64,000 nt of DNA from Bradyrhizobium monzae. Lineage in GTDB: Bacteria > Pseudomonadota > Alphaproteobacteria > Rhizobiales > Xanthobacteraceae. The number at the start of each line of letters is the position of its first letter. Position 1 is the stretch's first letter. The DNA lies in the NCBI RefSeq assembly GCF_021458635.1, contig NZ_JAIRDQ010000001.1, positions 558,001-622,000 on the forward strand. Direction: 5' to 3'. Under the pieces are notes generated by a model, which searched no databases, was not told where the DNA came from, and saw only the letters and a list, made by a program, of their open reading frames with translations. Both the position numbers and the translations under genes were made by a program. This document shows positions 28,513-41,658 of the stretch, piece after piece.

Positions 28513-28809
28513 ATGGCCGTGGACGGCAACTGGAATCTGACCATGACAACGCCGATGGGCGAACGCCAGGCGACGCTGAGCCTGAAGGAAGCGGGCGGCA
28601 CGCTCACGGGCACGCAAGGTGCGGAAGGCAATACCGCCGAGATCTTTGACGGCACCGTCAGCGGTGACGCCGTCAACTGGAAGGTCTCGATCACCAATCC
28701 GATGCCGTTGACCCTCGAGTTCATCGGAACGGTCTCCGGCGACAGCATGAGTGGCGAAATGGGCATCGGCCCGATGGGCAGCTTCCCGTTCACGGGCGCG
28801 AAGGCGTAG
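28513..28809 (+). CDS. Small beta-rich hypothetical protein
   Basis: 98 residues: MAVDGNWNLTMTTPMGERQA, GGTLTGTQGAEG, ISGDAVNWKV-like repeats (GTVSGDAVNW, GTVSGDSMSGEM). The alternating GxxxG-D pattern suggests an open beta-barrel or lipocalin-like fold. No signal peptide. GGAGACGCG before ATG. Function unknown. Confidence 0.7.
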   Translation: MAVDGNWNLTMTTPMGERQATLSLKEAGGTLTGTQGAEGNTAEIFDGTVSGDAVNWKVSITNPMPLTLEFIGTVSGDSMSGEMGIGPMGSFPFTGAKA

Positions 28810-28818
28810 GGCTCCTCT

Positions 28819-28931
28819 CGTGTCCCGGACGCGGTGCAGCGTGTAACGCTGCTCCGCAGAGCCGGGACCCATGCCGCCACATGGACCCCGGATCAGCAGC
28901 GCGCCGCTTCGCGCTGCGCAGCGTCCGGGGA
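28819..28931. repeat. Palindromic intergenic repeat (CGTGTCCCGGACGCG family)
   Basis: Begins CGTGTCCCGGACGCGGTGCAGC and ends CAGCGTCCGGGGA, with an inner GACCCATG and ACCCCGGATCAGC block. Abundant type in Bradyrhizobium as I recall. It separates two convergent genes. Confidence 0.75.
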
Positions 28932-28939
28932 AAGTGGAG

Positions 28940-30595
<1,656 letters not shown>

Positions 30596-30840
30596 GGAGC
30601 AATTCTCGGGGTTTTGGAGCCCTCGCGGGCCTCTGAGCATAGAAGCGTTCTAAGCTTTTTTGCCGCAAAGGGAAGGCGCTCCGGCGCGGCCGGGGCATCC
30701 CGATTCGGTGCCATGGCGGCCATTTTCCGGTCCCCTCTTCGACCAACGTGGACTGTGGTTGTGCCCATCAAGCCGGGTTGCACCCCTTGCACTTCGCGCG
30801 CGGCGACGGTTGAATGCGCGCCCTCAAGGGGCTTTCCATC

Positions 30841-31320
30841 ATGATTTTCAAACTGCACGTCCGCGGCGCGATTGTCGCCGCCGCCGCCATTACCGGCCTT
30901 GTGACCCTCGCCGCGCCTGCGCGCGCGGACCAGTGCGACGATATCGCCAGGCAGCTCGCCGGCGGCATCGACGGGCTGAAGGTCAACTTCAAGGCCGCCA
31001 ACATCATCTACCTCACCCACCCGGCGGCGAAGGAGCTGTCGCTCGGCTGCCGTTCGCAGGGGCAGACCTATTCCAACGAGCTCTATGCCAAGGGCGACCG
31101 CAAGCCGACGCCGCAGTTCTACAATCTGGTCGCATCCGCGGCCGCGATCATCTTTACGGTGACGAAGGACGACACCACGACCGGCGCGACGCGCTGCCTG
31201 AAGCGCATGGGACTCTTGCGCGGCGACAAGGTCACGATGCGCTACAAGCGTCTCAACATGGAATGCACGCGCACCAAGACGGACGCCGCGATCTCGATCA
31301 CGCGACCGAAGGACGAATAG
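30841..31320 (+). CDS. Exported hypothetical protein
   Basis: 159 residues, signal peptide (LHVRGAIVAAAAITGLVTLAAPARA) and a mature domain with four cysteines: QCDDIARQLAGGIDGLKVNF, LGCRSQGQTYSNELYAKG, TRCLKRMGLL, MECTRTK. Probably two disulfides in the periplasm. Unknown function. ATG at 30841 is taken; a start at 30814 would lengthen the signal. Confidence 0.7.
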   Translation: MIFKLHVRGAIVAAAAITGLVTLAAPARADQCDDIARQLAGGIDGLKVNFKAANIIYLTHPAAKELSLGCRSQGQTYSNELYAKGDRKPTPQFYNLVASAAAIIFTVTKDDTTTGATRCLKRMGLLRGDKVTMRYKRLNMECTRTKTDAAISITRPKDE

Positions 31321-31446
31321 GCGGGGCTTGCCACCACACGCTCGGCACTTTTCGCACCAAACGCCTCGCATTTTAACGATTGCCTTGACGGAGCTTTGGT
31401 CCCTCACGGGGCAGGGTCAATTGTTTCAATCTGTGAGGGTTTGTGG

Positions 31447-31614
31447 ATGAGCGTTTCCAGCGTTGCGCCGCCGCCTGTGACGATCGTGGTCCCGAGCTAC
31501 GACGCGACCAAGCAGCCGGACGACCAGACCAAGGACAACGACCCGACCTATCAGCCGACGCCGCCCGCGCCGCTGCCGCCGGGCCAGGGCACGCGGATCG
31601 ATCAGCTCGCCTGA
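31447..31614 (+). CDS. Small proline-rich conserved protein
   Basis: 55 residues, MSVSSVAPPPVTIVVPSYD at the start, a disordered Asp/Gln/Lys middle and PPAPLPPGQGTRIDQLA at the end. GAGGGT 8 bases before ATG. I recall short Bradyrhizobium proteins with the same LPPGQGTR(V/I)DQLA ending. Function unknown. Confidence 0.65.
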   Translation: MSVSSVAPPPVTIVVPSYDATKQPDDQTKDNDPTYQPTPPAPLPPGQGTRIDQLA

Positions 31615-31730
31615 TCCGGCTTGCCTGCGATGGATCGCCCGGTCCGGTTGACCGGGCTTTTCGCGCGTCCGGCCGCAGCTTTGCCGGATAGCGCGGCTAT
31701 ACTGGTGCGAGACTGTCCGGGGAACCGCGC

Positions 31731-32405
31731 ATGATCGCACGCCTGCTTTTGCAGAACACTGTTCTCACCGCCGGGATGGGGGCGCTGCTGTTTGCGGTCG
31801 CCGGCACGCTGCATTGGCCGGGCGCGTGGGTGTTTCTCGTCACCTCCGTCCTGCTCGGCCCACTGTGCGGCTGGTGGCTCTACCGGATCGACCCGGCGCT
31901 TCTCGCCGAACGTCTGCGTCCCGTTCTTCAGAGAGATCAGCCGACCGCCGACAAGCTCTTCATGGTCGCATTCATCGCGGCAATGTTGGGGTGGCTCGTC
32001 GCGATGGGGCTCGACCGGCGCCATCTTGCGTCCCACATGAGTGTCGCATGGCAGGCGCTCGGCGTCGTGCTGTTCCTCGCCTCGACACTGTTCACGCTGT
32101 GGGTCTTTCGCGAGAATTCGTTCGCAGCACCGGTGGTAAAGTTACAGACCGAGCGCGCGCAGCGCGTGATCTCGACCGGCCCCTACGCCTATGTCCGCCA
32201 TCCCATGTACAGCGGCATGATCCTGTTCTTCGCCAGCGTACCGCTGATCCTCGGCTCGTGGTGGGGATTGGCGATTGCGCCGCTCTTCCTCGTCCTGCTT
32301 GCGGTCCGTATCCGCATCGAGGAGCGCACGCTGATTGCGGGCCTGCCCGGCTATGCCGATTATGCGGCACGAGTGCGCTACCGCGTGCTGCCGGGCGTAT
32401 GGTGA
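31731..32405 (+). CDS. Isoprenylcysteine methyltransferase-like membrane protein
   Basis: 224 residues, about five helices, with the ICMT/PEMT family C-terminal block: STGPYAYVRHPMYSGMILFF, IRIEERTLIAGLPGYADYAARVRYR. Predicted S-adenosylmethionine-dependent methyltransferase acting in the membrane on a lipid or small hydrophobic substrate. Its stop and the stop of the convergent GST are one base apart. Confidence 0.85.
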   Translation: MIARLLLQNTVLTAGMGALLFAVAGTLHWPGAWVFLVTSVLLGPLCGWWLYRIDPALLAERLRPVLQRDQPTADKLFMVAFIAAMLGWLVAMGLDRRHLASHMSVAWQALGVVLFLASTLFTLWVFRENSFAAPVVKLQTERAQRVISTGPYAYVRHPMYSGMILFFASVPLILGSWWGLAIAPLFLVLLAVRIRIEERTLIAGLPGYADYAARVRYRVLPGVW

Positions 32406-32406
32406 G

Positions 32407-33114
32407 TCACGCGTCCAGCTCCCTGTAGCGCCGGAAGATGCCCTGCTCGTTGAAGGGAATCCGGCGCCCGCTTGCGAGATAGGCCTTGATGTTCGGCCTC
32501 GCGGCGACACGGTCGCGCAGGGCGACGAGGCCGGGAATGTTTTTCTCGAACGCCTTCATCCGCTTCGGGAACGCATAGCGCAGGCCGTCGACAATCTGGA
32601 ACAGCGAGAGATCGACGTAAGTCAGACGCCGACCGGTGACATAGGCGCCGCCATTGTCATCGAGAAGCTGCTCGAAATAGCCGAGATATTTCGGCACGCG
32701 CTCGTCCCAGAAATCCGCCGTGCGCTTCTTCGCCGGCGGCTTCTGGTCTTCGTAGTACATCGAAGGCCCCAGCGGATGATGGGTGTCGTGGATCTCGACC
32801 ACGAGGTCGGTGATCGTCAGTTGAAGCTGGTGCAGCCAGAGTTTGCCGGCTTCGGTCTTCGGCGCGAGGGCGTGCCGGGCGCCGAGATAGAGCAGGATGT
32901 TGGCGGTCTGACCGATGACGAGCTTGCCGGCTTTGAGGAACGGCGGCGCAAAGGGGGGCGTGCCCTTGTGGGCTTCCATCATCTTCGTCATCGCGGCCGA
33001 GCCACGCGGGCCGCGTGCGACGTCGTCGTAAGCCGCCCCCGCCTCCTCCAGCGCCAGCCGCACATATTCACCGCGGCCCTGGATCTCGGGCCAATAGTAG
33101 AGCTCGTATTTCAT
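32407..33114 (-). CDS. Glutathione S-transferase family protein
   Basis: 235 residues: thioredoxin-like N-terminal domain (YELYYWPEIQGRGEYVRLALEE, PPFLKAGKLVIGQTANILLYL, with the cis-Pro/Ser-Gln-type glutathione block) and an all-helical C-terminal domain (TYVDLSLFQIVDGLRYAFP). ATG at 33114 (MKYELYYW). Substrate unknown. Confidence 0.88.
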   Translation of the reverse strand: MKYELYYWPEIQGRGEYVRLALEEAGAAYDDVARGPRGSAAMTKMMEAHKGTPPFAPPFLKAGKLVIGQTANILLYLGARHALAPKTEAGKLWLHQLQLTITDLVVEIHDTHHPLGPSMYYEDQKPPAKKRTADFWDERVPKYLGYFEQLLDDNGGAYVTGRRLTYVDLSLFQIVDGLRYAFPKRMKAFEKNIPGLVALRDRVAARPNIKAYLASGRRIPFNEQGIFRRYRELDA

Positions 33115-33208
33115 GGGAGGGGTCCGTAAGCGTGGAAGCGACGGAACCAATGTAGCACGCAGCCGAAGGTTCCGTGAGCGTGTGACGGAGCGCTCGCGCT
33201 CAATACCC

Positions 33209-33294
33209 CGTCATACGAGCTCAGCGAAGCAATCCAGACTGTCGCCGCTGAGGGACTCTGGATTGCTTCGTCGCTACGCTCCTCGCAATGACGG
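33209..33294. repeat. Imperfect copy of the CGTCATTGCGAG/AGCAATCCAGA repeat
   Basis: CGTCATACGAG..AGCGAAGCAATCCAGA and TCTGGATTGCTTCG..CTCGCAATGACG, the same family as the perfect copy at 40282-40362 but with insertions in the right arm. Confidence 0.8.
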
Positions 33295-33300
33295 AGTGCC

Positions 33301-33981
33301 TCAATTCGCCGCGAAGCAATACAGCAGGCCGTCGCCGCCGGTGGTCTTCAGATCGGCCTGCGAGCAGCCACCATCGGGACCGCGTGAGGGGTGTGAACTG
33401 TTCCAGGATTTTGACGGCTCGTCATCGCGCAGGCCTTGACGGTCCGCATGGCCGAGCATCGCCGCGCCTTGCGTGCTCGACGTCCAGTTCTTGCAGGTCT
33501 TGTCGTCCCCCGCGGCAAAAGCGGTGCCGTCGGCTTGCGATCCCGTGAGGATGTCATGGCGGTTCGGCGTGTCGCCGCGGCCGTTGATGACCTCGCCCTT
33601 CTCGCTGAGCGCGGTCTGCTTGGTGAGATTGTTGGCCGCGCCATGCAGGTCGGCAACGTCCTTGGCGACCACCACGCCCTTGGCGTTCTGCCACGGTCCC
33701 TTGCCGATGCGATCCTTTGCGTTGACGGCCGGCTTGCCGTCGGCCGCTTGCGTCGAGAGATAGGCGCGCCAGGTCTTGGTGCCGGCACCGCCAGCCTGCG
33801 CCAGCTTCTGGCACTGTGCGTCGGCGCCATCGAGGCCGCCGAGATCGGCGCCCTTGCCGGGCCCGTTGGAGGTTACGAAGAAAGTCATATCGGCCGACTG
33901 CGCTTGCGCCGACGGCGCTGCAAGCAAGGCTGCAGCGAGCGCGAGTCCTGACATCGTCACGGATCTTGCGATGCGGATCAT
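33301..33981 (-). CDS. Exported lectin-like protein
   Basis: 226 residues with a signal peptide (VTMSGLALAAALLAAPSAQA). Mature domain: MTFFVTSNGPGKGADLGGLDG, ADAQCQKLAQAGG, TWRAYLST, NRHDILTGSQADGT, CKNWTSSTQGAAMLGHADRQ, GLLYCFAAN. This pattern is often annotated 'lectin' in Bradyrhizobium and resembles collagen NC10/endostatin-type C-type-lectin-like folds (conserved W, N, C near the end). Sugar binding is unproven. Confidence 0.75.
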   Translation of the reverse strand: MIRIARSVTMSGLALAAALLAAPSAQAQSADMTFFVTSNGPGKGADLGGLDGADAQCQKLAQAGGAGTKTWRAYLSTQAADGKPAVNAKDRIGKGPWQNAKGVVVAKDVADLHGAANNLTKQTALSEKGEVINGRGDTPNRHDILTGSQADGTAFAAGDDKTCKNWTSSTQGAAMLGHADRQGLRDDEPSKSWNSSHPSRGPDGGCSQADLKTTGGDGLLYCFAAN

Positions 33982-34068
33982 CCTGTCCTCCCAGTTGTGC
34001 TTGTATTTGGTCGCCTGATGTCAACCCGACGCGCGGCCGCTTATTCCGATGCCGCGATGCGAGTCGTC

Positions 34069-34105
34069 CAAAAGAAAAGGGCGCCGTGCCGGAAGCACGA
34101 CGCCC
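34069..34105 (-). terminator. Terminator of the Tim44-like gene
   Basis: On the minus strand GGGCGTCGTGC-ttccg-GCACGGCGCCC is followed by TTTTCTTTT. 11-bp stem, 23 bases after the stop codon. Confidence 0.9.
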
Positions 34106-34127
34106 TGGTTTCTCAGGTCAGGCGCGA

Positions 34128-35108
34128 TCAGTTGGTCTGCTGGATCGCCGACAATTCCCAGGCGCTGCCCGGGCGGCGGGCGAACGTCCAGACTTCGGTG
34201 ACTTCGCCCGGCTGCTCGCTGCCGGCGACGAGCGCGCCGGTGTTGCGGTCGACCGTCTTGTCGGTGAGCGCGAAGCGCATCGCCACCGTCGCGTAATCGG
34301 TTTCGCCTTCGCGCCAGGCTTCTGCGAGGTCGCCCTGCAACAGCTTGACGTTGGTCACCTTGTTGAGGGCATTGCGCGCGCGGTTCTCTGCGAGATCCCT
34401 TTCGAAGTAGGAGACCATTTCCGGCGTCGCGAGCGTGTGGAGTTTTGCAACGTCCTCGTTCGACCAGGCGGCCTGGATGTCGCCGAGCAGACGCTCAAAT
34501 GCTTCGTAGTCGTCCGGCTTGATCTCGAGCGGTGCATTGTTGGCGCCGAAGCCGAAGCCGCCACCAAGACCCGAACCAAGACCACCACCGAGGCCGCTGC
34601 GATAGTTCGCCTGCGGTCCCGGACCGGCGTCGGCGCCGGCATAGGCCGCCTGCGGCGCGTTGCGGCGCTGCCACCAGGACATCGCCAACCGCACCACGAA
34701 TACGACGAGCACGATCTGGATGATCAGACCCAGGATCGACGAGAGCCCGCCGAGGCCGCCAAACAGGCCACCGCCGAACAGCATACCCAAAAGGCCAGCG
34801 CCGAGGAAGCCGGCGGCAAGACCACCCAGGAAGCCGCCGCCGCGGCCGAACAGGCCGCCGCGCGCGGGCGCAGCCGTGTTCATGCCGGCGCCTGGCTGGC
34901 TGTAGGTGCGGTTGAACTGCGAAGTCGAGCCCGGCGCGGTCGTGGTCGACGGCGGAGCCGAGAAGGTCCGCGAACCGCGCGAGCCCGAAGAGACGCCGCC
35001 GCCAACGCGGGCGTCAGCCGACGAGATCGCAAGCGCCGTCGGCAGCGCGAGCGCCAGAACGACGGCAATCGTCTTCACGAGAGTGCGGGACCATTGCGAG
35101 AAATTCAT
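34128..35108 (-). CDS. Tim44-like domain protein
   Basis: 326 residues. Signal peptide or anchor (LVKTIAVVLALALPTALAIS), a Ser/Thr/Gly-rich region, a Gly/Leu membrane stretch (LIIQIVLVVFVVRLAMSWW) and a C-terminal Tim44/calcineurin-like alpha+beta domain (LLGDIQAAWSNEDVAKLHTLATPEM, VWTFARRPGSAWELSAIQQTN). Conserved in alphaproteobacteria, function unclear, probably inner-membrane. ATG at 35108 (MNFSQW) preferred over 35132. The 232-base spacer up to cckA shows nothing distinctive. Confidence 0.85.
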   Translation of the reverse strand: MNFSQWSRTLVKTIAVVLALALPTALAISSADARVGGGVSSGSRGSRTFSAPPSTTTAPGSTSQFNRTYSQPGAGMNTAAPARGGLFGRGGGFLGGLAAGFLGAGLLGMLFGGGLFGGLGGLSSILGLIIQIVLVVFVVRLAMSWWQRRNAPQAAYAGADAGPGPQANYRSGLGGGLGSGLGGGFGFGANNAPLEIKPDDYEAFERLLGDIQAAWSNEDVAKLHTLATPEMVSYFERDLAENRARNALNKVTNVKLLQGDLAEAWREGETDYATVAMRFALTDKTVDRNTGALVAGSEQPGEVTEVWTFARRPGSAWELSAIQQTN

Positions 35109-35340
35109 GTTCGTTTCCCAAATCCCCGGCATGGGGATGTGCCAGTAAGATGGGCAGCCTTTACCAAAAGGGAAGCCGGTTTCGGAACCCCCGGCTGCGG
35201 CCCTCAGTCGCGGGGATGTGGCAAAAGCCCATATTTGCCGAAGGTTTGGCCGGATGCCGCCGGGAACCGTGGTCGCCGGTTACCGGCGGTTTAAAGCGGA
35301 ATGCCGCTCCCTGCCCGTCGTTGCTGACAGCGTGGAGCAG

Positions 35341-37920
<2,580 letters not shown>

Positions 37921-38074
37921 TTCACGCTGGCATGGCCTGTCGGCAGAGAATCAACGCGCCGCGGGGCACGTGGGGTCCTCCCTGCCTGAATCGGACCCGC
38001 GGACGCAAGGGCGGCAGGGGCGAAAGGTACGCTGATTCCCAGTTTACAGCCATTTCCGGTACTTTTCGGGGGTT

Positions 38075-39154
38075 TTATTGCTGCGCGGCGCTGAAACCGC
38101 GCTTCAGCCGGATGACGTAGCCGATGACTTCGGCGACCGCATGGTAGTGCTCGACAGGGATTTCCTTGTCGATTTCGGCGGTGGCGTACAGCGCGCGGGC
38201 CAGCGGCACGTTCTCGACGATCGGAATGTCGTGCTCGCGCGCGATCTCCCGGATCTTGAAAGCGAGGTTGTCGACGCCCTTGGCGACGCAGATCGGGGCC
38301 GACATGCCGCGCTCGTAGGACAGCGCCACCGAATAGTGGGTCGGGTTGGTGATGATCACGGAGGCCTTGGGAACCGCGGCCATCATGCGCTTCTTGGAGC
38401 GCTGCTGCCGCAACTGCCTGAGCTTGCCCTTGATGTGCGGGTCGCCTTCGGACTGCTTGAACTCTTCCTTGATCTCCTGGAGCGACATCTTCTGTCGCTG
38501 GAACCAGCTGCGATACTGGAAGAAATAGTCGCCGATCGCGATGATCGCGAGTGCGGCGACCACTGCGCCGAGCAGATGGACCGTCAGGCTGGTAATGGCG
38601 CCCATCATCGCGGCCGGATCGAGCTTGACCATCGCCTCCATGCGATGCCGCTCCGGCCACAGGATGGTGGTCATGACCACCCCGAGCACGACGAGCTTGC
38701 CGATACCCTTGAGAAAATTGGCTCCCGCCTGCTTGCCGAAGATGCGCTTGAAGCCGGCCGCGGGCGAGAGCTTGCTGAATTTGGGCGTGAGGGATTCCGC
38801 CGACCATACCAGCCGGTGCTGCAGCATGTTGCCGACAATGGCCGCTATCACAAGCATCAGGAGCGGCACGCCGACCGCAGCTAACACCGCGACCTCGATC
38901 TGCTGCATCAGCGCGAGCAGGTTCCCGCCGTCGGTCTTGATCATCCAGGAATTGGCGAGCAGGTTGCGCAACGGCGTCATAAGGCCGCTGCCGACCGAGC
39001 CGGAGAAGGTCGAAACCACGAGCGTGCCGCCCGCGATCATGAACCAGGTGTTGATCTCCTGGCTTTTGGCGACGTCGCCGCGCTCGAGCGCCTGTTCGAG
39101 ACGCTTTTGCGTCGGGTCTTCTGTTTGACTCTCCGGATCGTTGTCTTCGGCCAT
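38075..39154 (-). CDS. flhB: Flagellar export switch protein FlhB
   Basis: 359 residues. Four membrane helices and a C-terminal cytoplasmic domain with the autocleavage site NPTH in VIITNPTHYSVALSYERG (about residue 269). FlhB switches the flagellar type III export from rod/hook to filament substrates. It starts 9 bases after the fliR stop. Confidence 0.97.
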   Translation of the reverse strand: MAEDNDPESQTEDPTQKRLEQALERGDVAKSQEINTWFMIAGGTLVVSTFSGSVGSGLMTPLRNLLANSWMIKTDGGNLLALMQQIEVAVLAAVGVPLLMLVIAAIVGNMLQHRLVWSAESLTPKFSKLSPAAGFKRIFGKQAGANFLKGIGKLVVLGVVMTTILWPERHRMEAMVKLDPAAMMGAITSLTVHLLGAVVAALAIIAIGDYFFQYRSWFQRQKMSLQEIKEEFKQSEGDPHIKGKLRQLRQQRSKKRMMAAVPKASVIITNPTHYSVALSYERGMSAPICVAKGVDNLAFKIREIAREHDIPIVENVPLARALYATAEIDKEIPVEHYHAVAEVIGYVIRLKRGFSAAQQ

Positions 39155-39163
39155 CGATCCCTC

Positions 39164-39934
39164 TTATTTCAGCGGCAGCATCTGGTGCATGACACCGATG
39201 AAGTAGTCGAGATAGGTGCCCATCATCGCCGTGAGCACCAGTGCCAGCACCATGAAACCCACGAAAATCGAGAGCGGCACGCCGACGAAATAGACCTGCA
39301 TCTGCGGCATCAGCCGCGCCAGCACGCCAAGCCCGATATTGAAGACGAGACCGAACACCAGGAACGGCCCCGACAGCTGCAAGCCGAGCAGAAACGCGGC
39401 GGAGAAAGCCCGCGTGGCGAGCGACGCGACGTCGCCGCTCGACATGGTCTCGCCCGGCGCGAAGATCGCGTAGCTGTCGTTCAACGCCGCGATCACCAGA
39501 TGATGGCTGTCGGTGGCGAACAGCAACGTCACACCCAGCATGGTGAGGAAATTACCGACCAGAATGCCCTGCTGCCCTTGCGTCGGATCGACCGAGGTCA
39601 CGAAGCCCAATCCCATCTGCTGCGCAATCACTGCGCCTGCGACCTGGAGCGCCGACAGCGTCACGCGCGCGGTTGCGCCCAGCACGATCCCGATCACGAT
39701 CTCATGCAGCATCAGCACCAGCATCGGCGCGAGCGAGCCCATGTCGACCTGATAGGCGTTGCGATGCAGCGGCAGGATGATCAGCGTCAGCAGAAGCGCG
39801 ATCGACAGCTTCACCCGCGTCGGGATATTGGTCTCGCCGAGCCCCGGCAGCAGCATCACCATCGCACCGACCCGGGCGAAAGCGAGCATGAAGGCCGCGG
39901 CGAGCGCCGGCAGCAGCGAGACGTCGATGCGCAT
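39164..39934 (-). CDS. fliR: Flagellar export apparatus protein FliR
   Basis: 256 residues, six membrane helices, with the FliR blocks FARVGAMVMLLPGLGETNIPTR, GLGFVTSVDPTQGQQGILVG and GLQLSGPFLVFGLVFNIGLG. Part of the FliPQR export gate. Ordered fliQ-fliR-flhB on the minus strand with short gaps. Confidence 0.97.
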   Translation of the reverse strand: MRIDVSLLPALAAAFMLAFARVGAMVMLLPGLGETNIPTRVKLSIALLLTLIILPLHRNAYQVDMGSLAPMLVLMLHEIVIGIVLGATARVTLSALQVAGAVIAQQMGLGFVTSVDPTQGQQGILVGNFLTMLGVTLLFATDSHHLVIAALNDSYAIFAPGETMSSGDVASLATRAFSAAFLLGLQLSGPFLVFGLVFNIGLGVLARLMPQMQVYFVGVPLSIFVGFMVLALVLTAMMGTYLDYFIGVMHQMLPLK

Positions 39935-39951
39935 GGTAAGCGCATTGTGCC

Positions 39952-40215
39952 TTACCCGCCGATGATTCGCGACGAGATCCGCATCATGTGGGAATGAAGC
40001 GCGTCGGCCATGAACGGTAGCGCCAGCAGCATTGTGGCGAAGATGGCCAGGATCTTCGGCACGTAGACCAGCGTCTGCTCCTGGATCTGGGTCAGCGCCT
40101 GGAACAGCGACACGATGACGCCGACGACGAGGCCGACCACCATGGGCGGCGACGACACGATCACGATGGTCCAGATCGCATCGCGGGCGACGTCGAGCGT
40201 CTCGGGTCCGGTCAT
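39952..40215 (-). CDS. fliQ: Flagellar export apparatus protein FliQ
   Basis: 87 residues from MTGPETLDVARDAIWTIVIV, two membrane helices, ending in SSRIIGG. An in-frame ATG at 40233 (MKGKFK) has a better ribosome binding site (GGAGG, 6 bases) and would add six residues; the shorter start matches family length. A 31-bp inverted repeat lies between it and fliE. Confidence 0.95.
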   Translation of the reverse strand: MTGPETLDVARDAIWTIVIVSSPPMVVGLVVGVIVSLFQALTQIQEQTLVYVPKILAIFATMLLALPFMADALHSHMMRISSRIIGG

Positions 40216-40281
40216 TTTAAACTTCCCTTTCATTTTCGCCTCCCCACCGCTATCCGCGCGATGCGAAGCCCTATATCCCCT

Positions 40282-40362
40282 CGTCATTGCGAGCGAAGCG
40301 AAGCAATCCAGAGTCTTTCTGCAGGCGGGAGTCTGGATTGCTTCGCTTCGCTCGCAATGACG
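40282..40362. repeat. Perfect 31-bp inverted repeat inside the flagellar operon
   Basis: Left arm 40282-40312 begins CGTCATTGCGAGCGAAGCG; the right arm 40332-40362 is its exact reverse complement; the loop is 19 bases. Same repeat family as 33209-33294. It lies between fliE and fliQ, co-oriented genes of one export/rod cluster. Confidence 0.95.
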
Positions 40363-40389
40363 ATTGGGGCGAGCGCCAGCGCCAAAAAA

Positions 40390-40698
40390 TCAGATCGGCA
40401 TCTTCATGATGTCTTCGTACGCGGCGATCACGCGGTCGCGGACCGAGACCAGCGTGGACACCGCAACGTCGGTGTCGGCGACCGCCGTCACCACGTCCAT
40501 CACGTTGGCCTTGCCGGAGGCCATCGCCACGGTCTGGGCGTCCGATTTGCGGCCGGATTCCATGACGCTGCCGACGGCGTCCTTCAGCAGCGAGGCAAAT
40601 GACTGCCCGCTCGCCTCGCTGCCCTTGCCAGCACCGGTGTTTTCCAGCACGCGGGCAAGATTGGCGTAAGCATTGGCCGCGATTGTCGGTGTTGCCAT
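40390..40698 (-). CDS. fliE: Flagellar hook-basal body protein FliE
   Basis: 102 residues: short N-terminal polar region, FASLLKDAVGSVMESGRKSD and VMDVVTAVADTDVAVSTLVSVRDRVIAAYEDIMKMPI, the family C-terminus. Connects the MS ring to the proximal rod. Lies 17 bases after flgC. Confidence 0.95.
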   Translation of the reverse strand: MATPTIAANAYANLARVLENTGAGKGSEASGQSFASLLKDAVGSVMESGRKSDAQTVAMASGKANVMDVVTAVADTDVAVSTLVSVRDRVIAAYEDIMKMPI

Positions 40699-40715
40699 GG
40701 CCTGGGGTTTCCTGT

Positions 40716-41141
40716 TCAGCTCTTGAGGATGTCGAGCGTGCGCTGGATCATCCGGCGCGTTGCACTGATGATGTTGACATTGGCCTCGTAGGACCGCTGC
40801 GCGTCGCGCATGTCGGTCATCTCGACCACCGAATTCACGTTGGGATATTTGACGTTGCCTATGGCATCCGCTGCCGGATTGCTCGGCTCGTATTTGACGC
40901 GGAAGTTGGACTGGTCGGGCTTGATCTTGCCGAGCGTGACGACCTGCGCGTCGAGCGTACGATCGAGCGCCGCGGAGAACGTCGGCACCTTGCGCCGATA
41001 GGGATCGCCGCCCGCGGTCGGAGCGGTCGAGTCCGCATTCGCGATGTTTTCCGAGATCACCCGCATCCGCCCGGCCTGCGCCCGCAACCCGGAGGTTGCG
41101 ATCGCCATCGAGCGGGCAAAGTCACTGCTGTCATTCGCCAT
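40716..41141 (-). CDS. flgC: Flagellar basal-body rod protein FlgC
   Basis: 141 residues; N-terminal rod motif SGLRAQAGRMRVISENIANADST and C-terminal NVNSVVEMTDMRDAQRSYEANVNIISATRRM. Proximal rod component. Follows flgB by 18 bases. Confidence 0.96.
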   Translation of the reverse strand: MANDSSDFARSMAIATSGLRAQAGRMRVISENIANADSTAPTAGGDPYRRKVPTFSAALDRTLDAQVVTLGKIKPDQSNFRVKYEPSNPAADAIGNVKYPNVNSVVEMTDMRDAQRSYEANVNIISATRRMIQRTLDILKS

Positions 41142-41159
41142 GATGCGCCTCTCTTACCT

Positions 41160-41564
41160 CTAGCCCTTGCCGATCGCGGTCTTCAGAAGATGCAGGCTCT
41201 TCGAATAGAGCGAGGTGACCGCCGCATAATCCATCTGGTTGCTGGCGGACTTCATCATCTCCTCTTCGAGATTGACGGCATTGCCCGCAGGACGGGTCTC
41301 GAAACCCGCATTCTTGTTCTGGTCGAAGCTCGACGCCGCACCTGATGGCGTCATGTGCGAGGCGCTGGTGACGGTCATCGCCAGCGGCCCCATCGAGCCC
41401 GCGGGAGCGCCGGCCTTGTCGAATTTCGGCTCGACCAGTTCGCGCGGCCGGAAATTGGGCGTGTCGGAATTGGAGACGTTCTCGGACAGGACGCGCTGGC
41501 GTTCCTGGTGCCACTGCATCTTGGTGCGAAGCGCCGACAGCACCGGAAGATCGTTGATGGACAT
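41160..41564 (-). CDS. flgB: Flagellar basal-body rod protein FlgB
   Basis: 134 residues from MSINDLPVLSALRTKMQWHQ with the rod motif RVLSENVSNSDTPNF and C-terminal VNLEEEMMKSASNQMDYAAV. AAGGAG lies 9 bases before ATG at 41564, so the longer frame to 41597 is rejected. First gene of the minus-strand cluster flgB-flgC-fliE-fliQ-fliR-flhB; a CtrA-type box is 80 bases upstream. Confidence 0.96.
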   Translation of the reverse strand: MSINDLPVLSALRTKMQWHQERQRVLSENVSNSDTPNFRPRELVEPKFDKAGAPAGSMGPLAMTVTSASHMTPSGAASSFDQNKNAGFETRPAGNAVNLEEEMMKSASNQMDYAAVTSLYSKSLHLLKTAIGKG

Positions 41565-41643
41565 CGTCGCGGCTCCTTCCGCCTCTTCCGGACCCACGTG
41601 CGAGCCTGGGTCCGAAGCTAGGCAGAATTTGCCGCGTGTATGG

Positions 41644-41658
41644 TTAACAGGTGGTTAA
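41644..41658. promoter_or_regulatory. CtrA-type box between flgB and fliO
   Basis: TTAA-CAGGTGG-TTAA, a perfect TTAA-N7-TTAA site 80 bases upstream of flgB and 270 bases upstream of fliO. Early flagellar operons are direct CtrA targets in Caulobacter, so the position is sensible. Confidence 0.75.
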
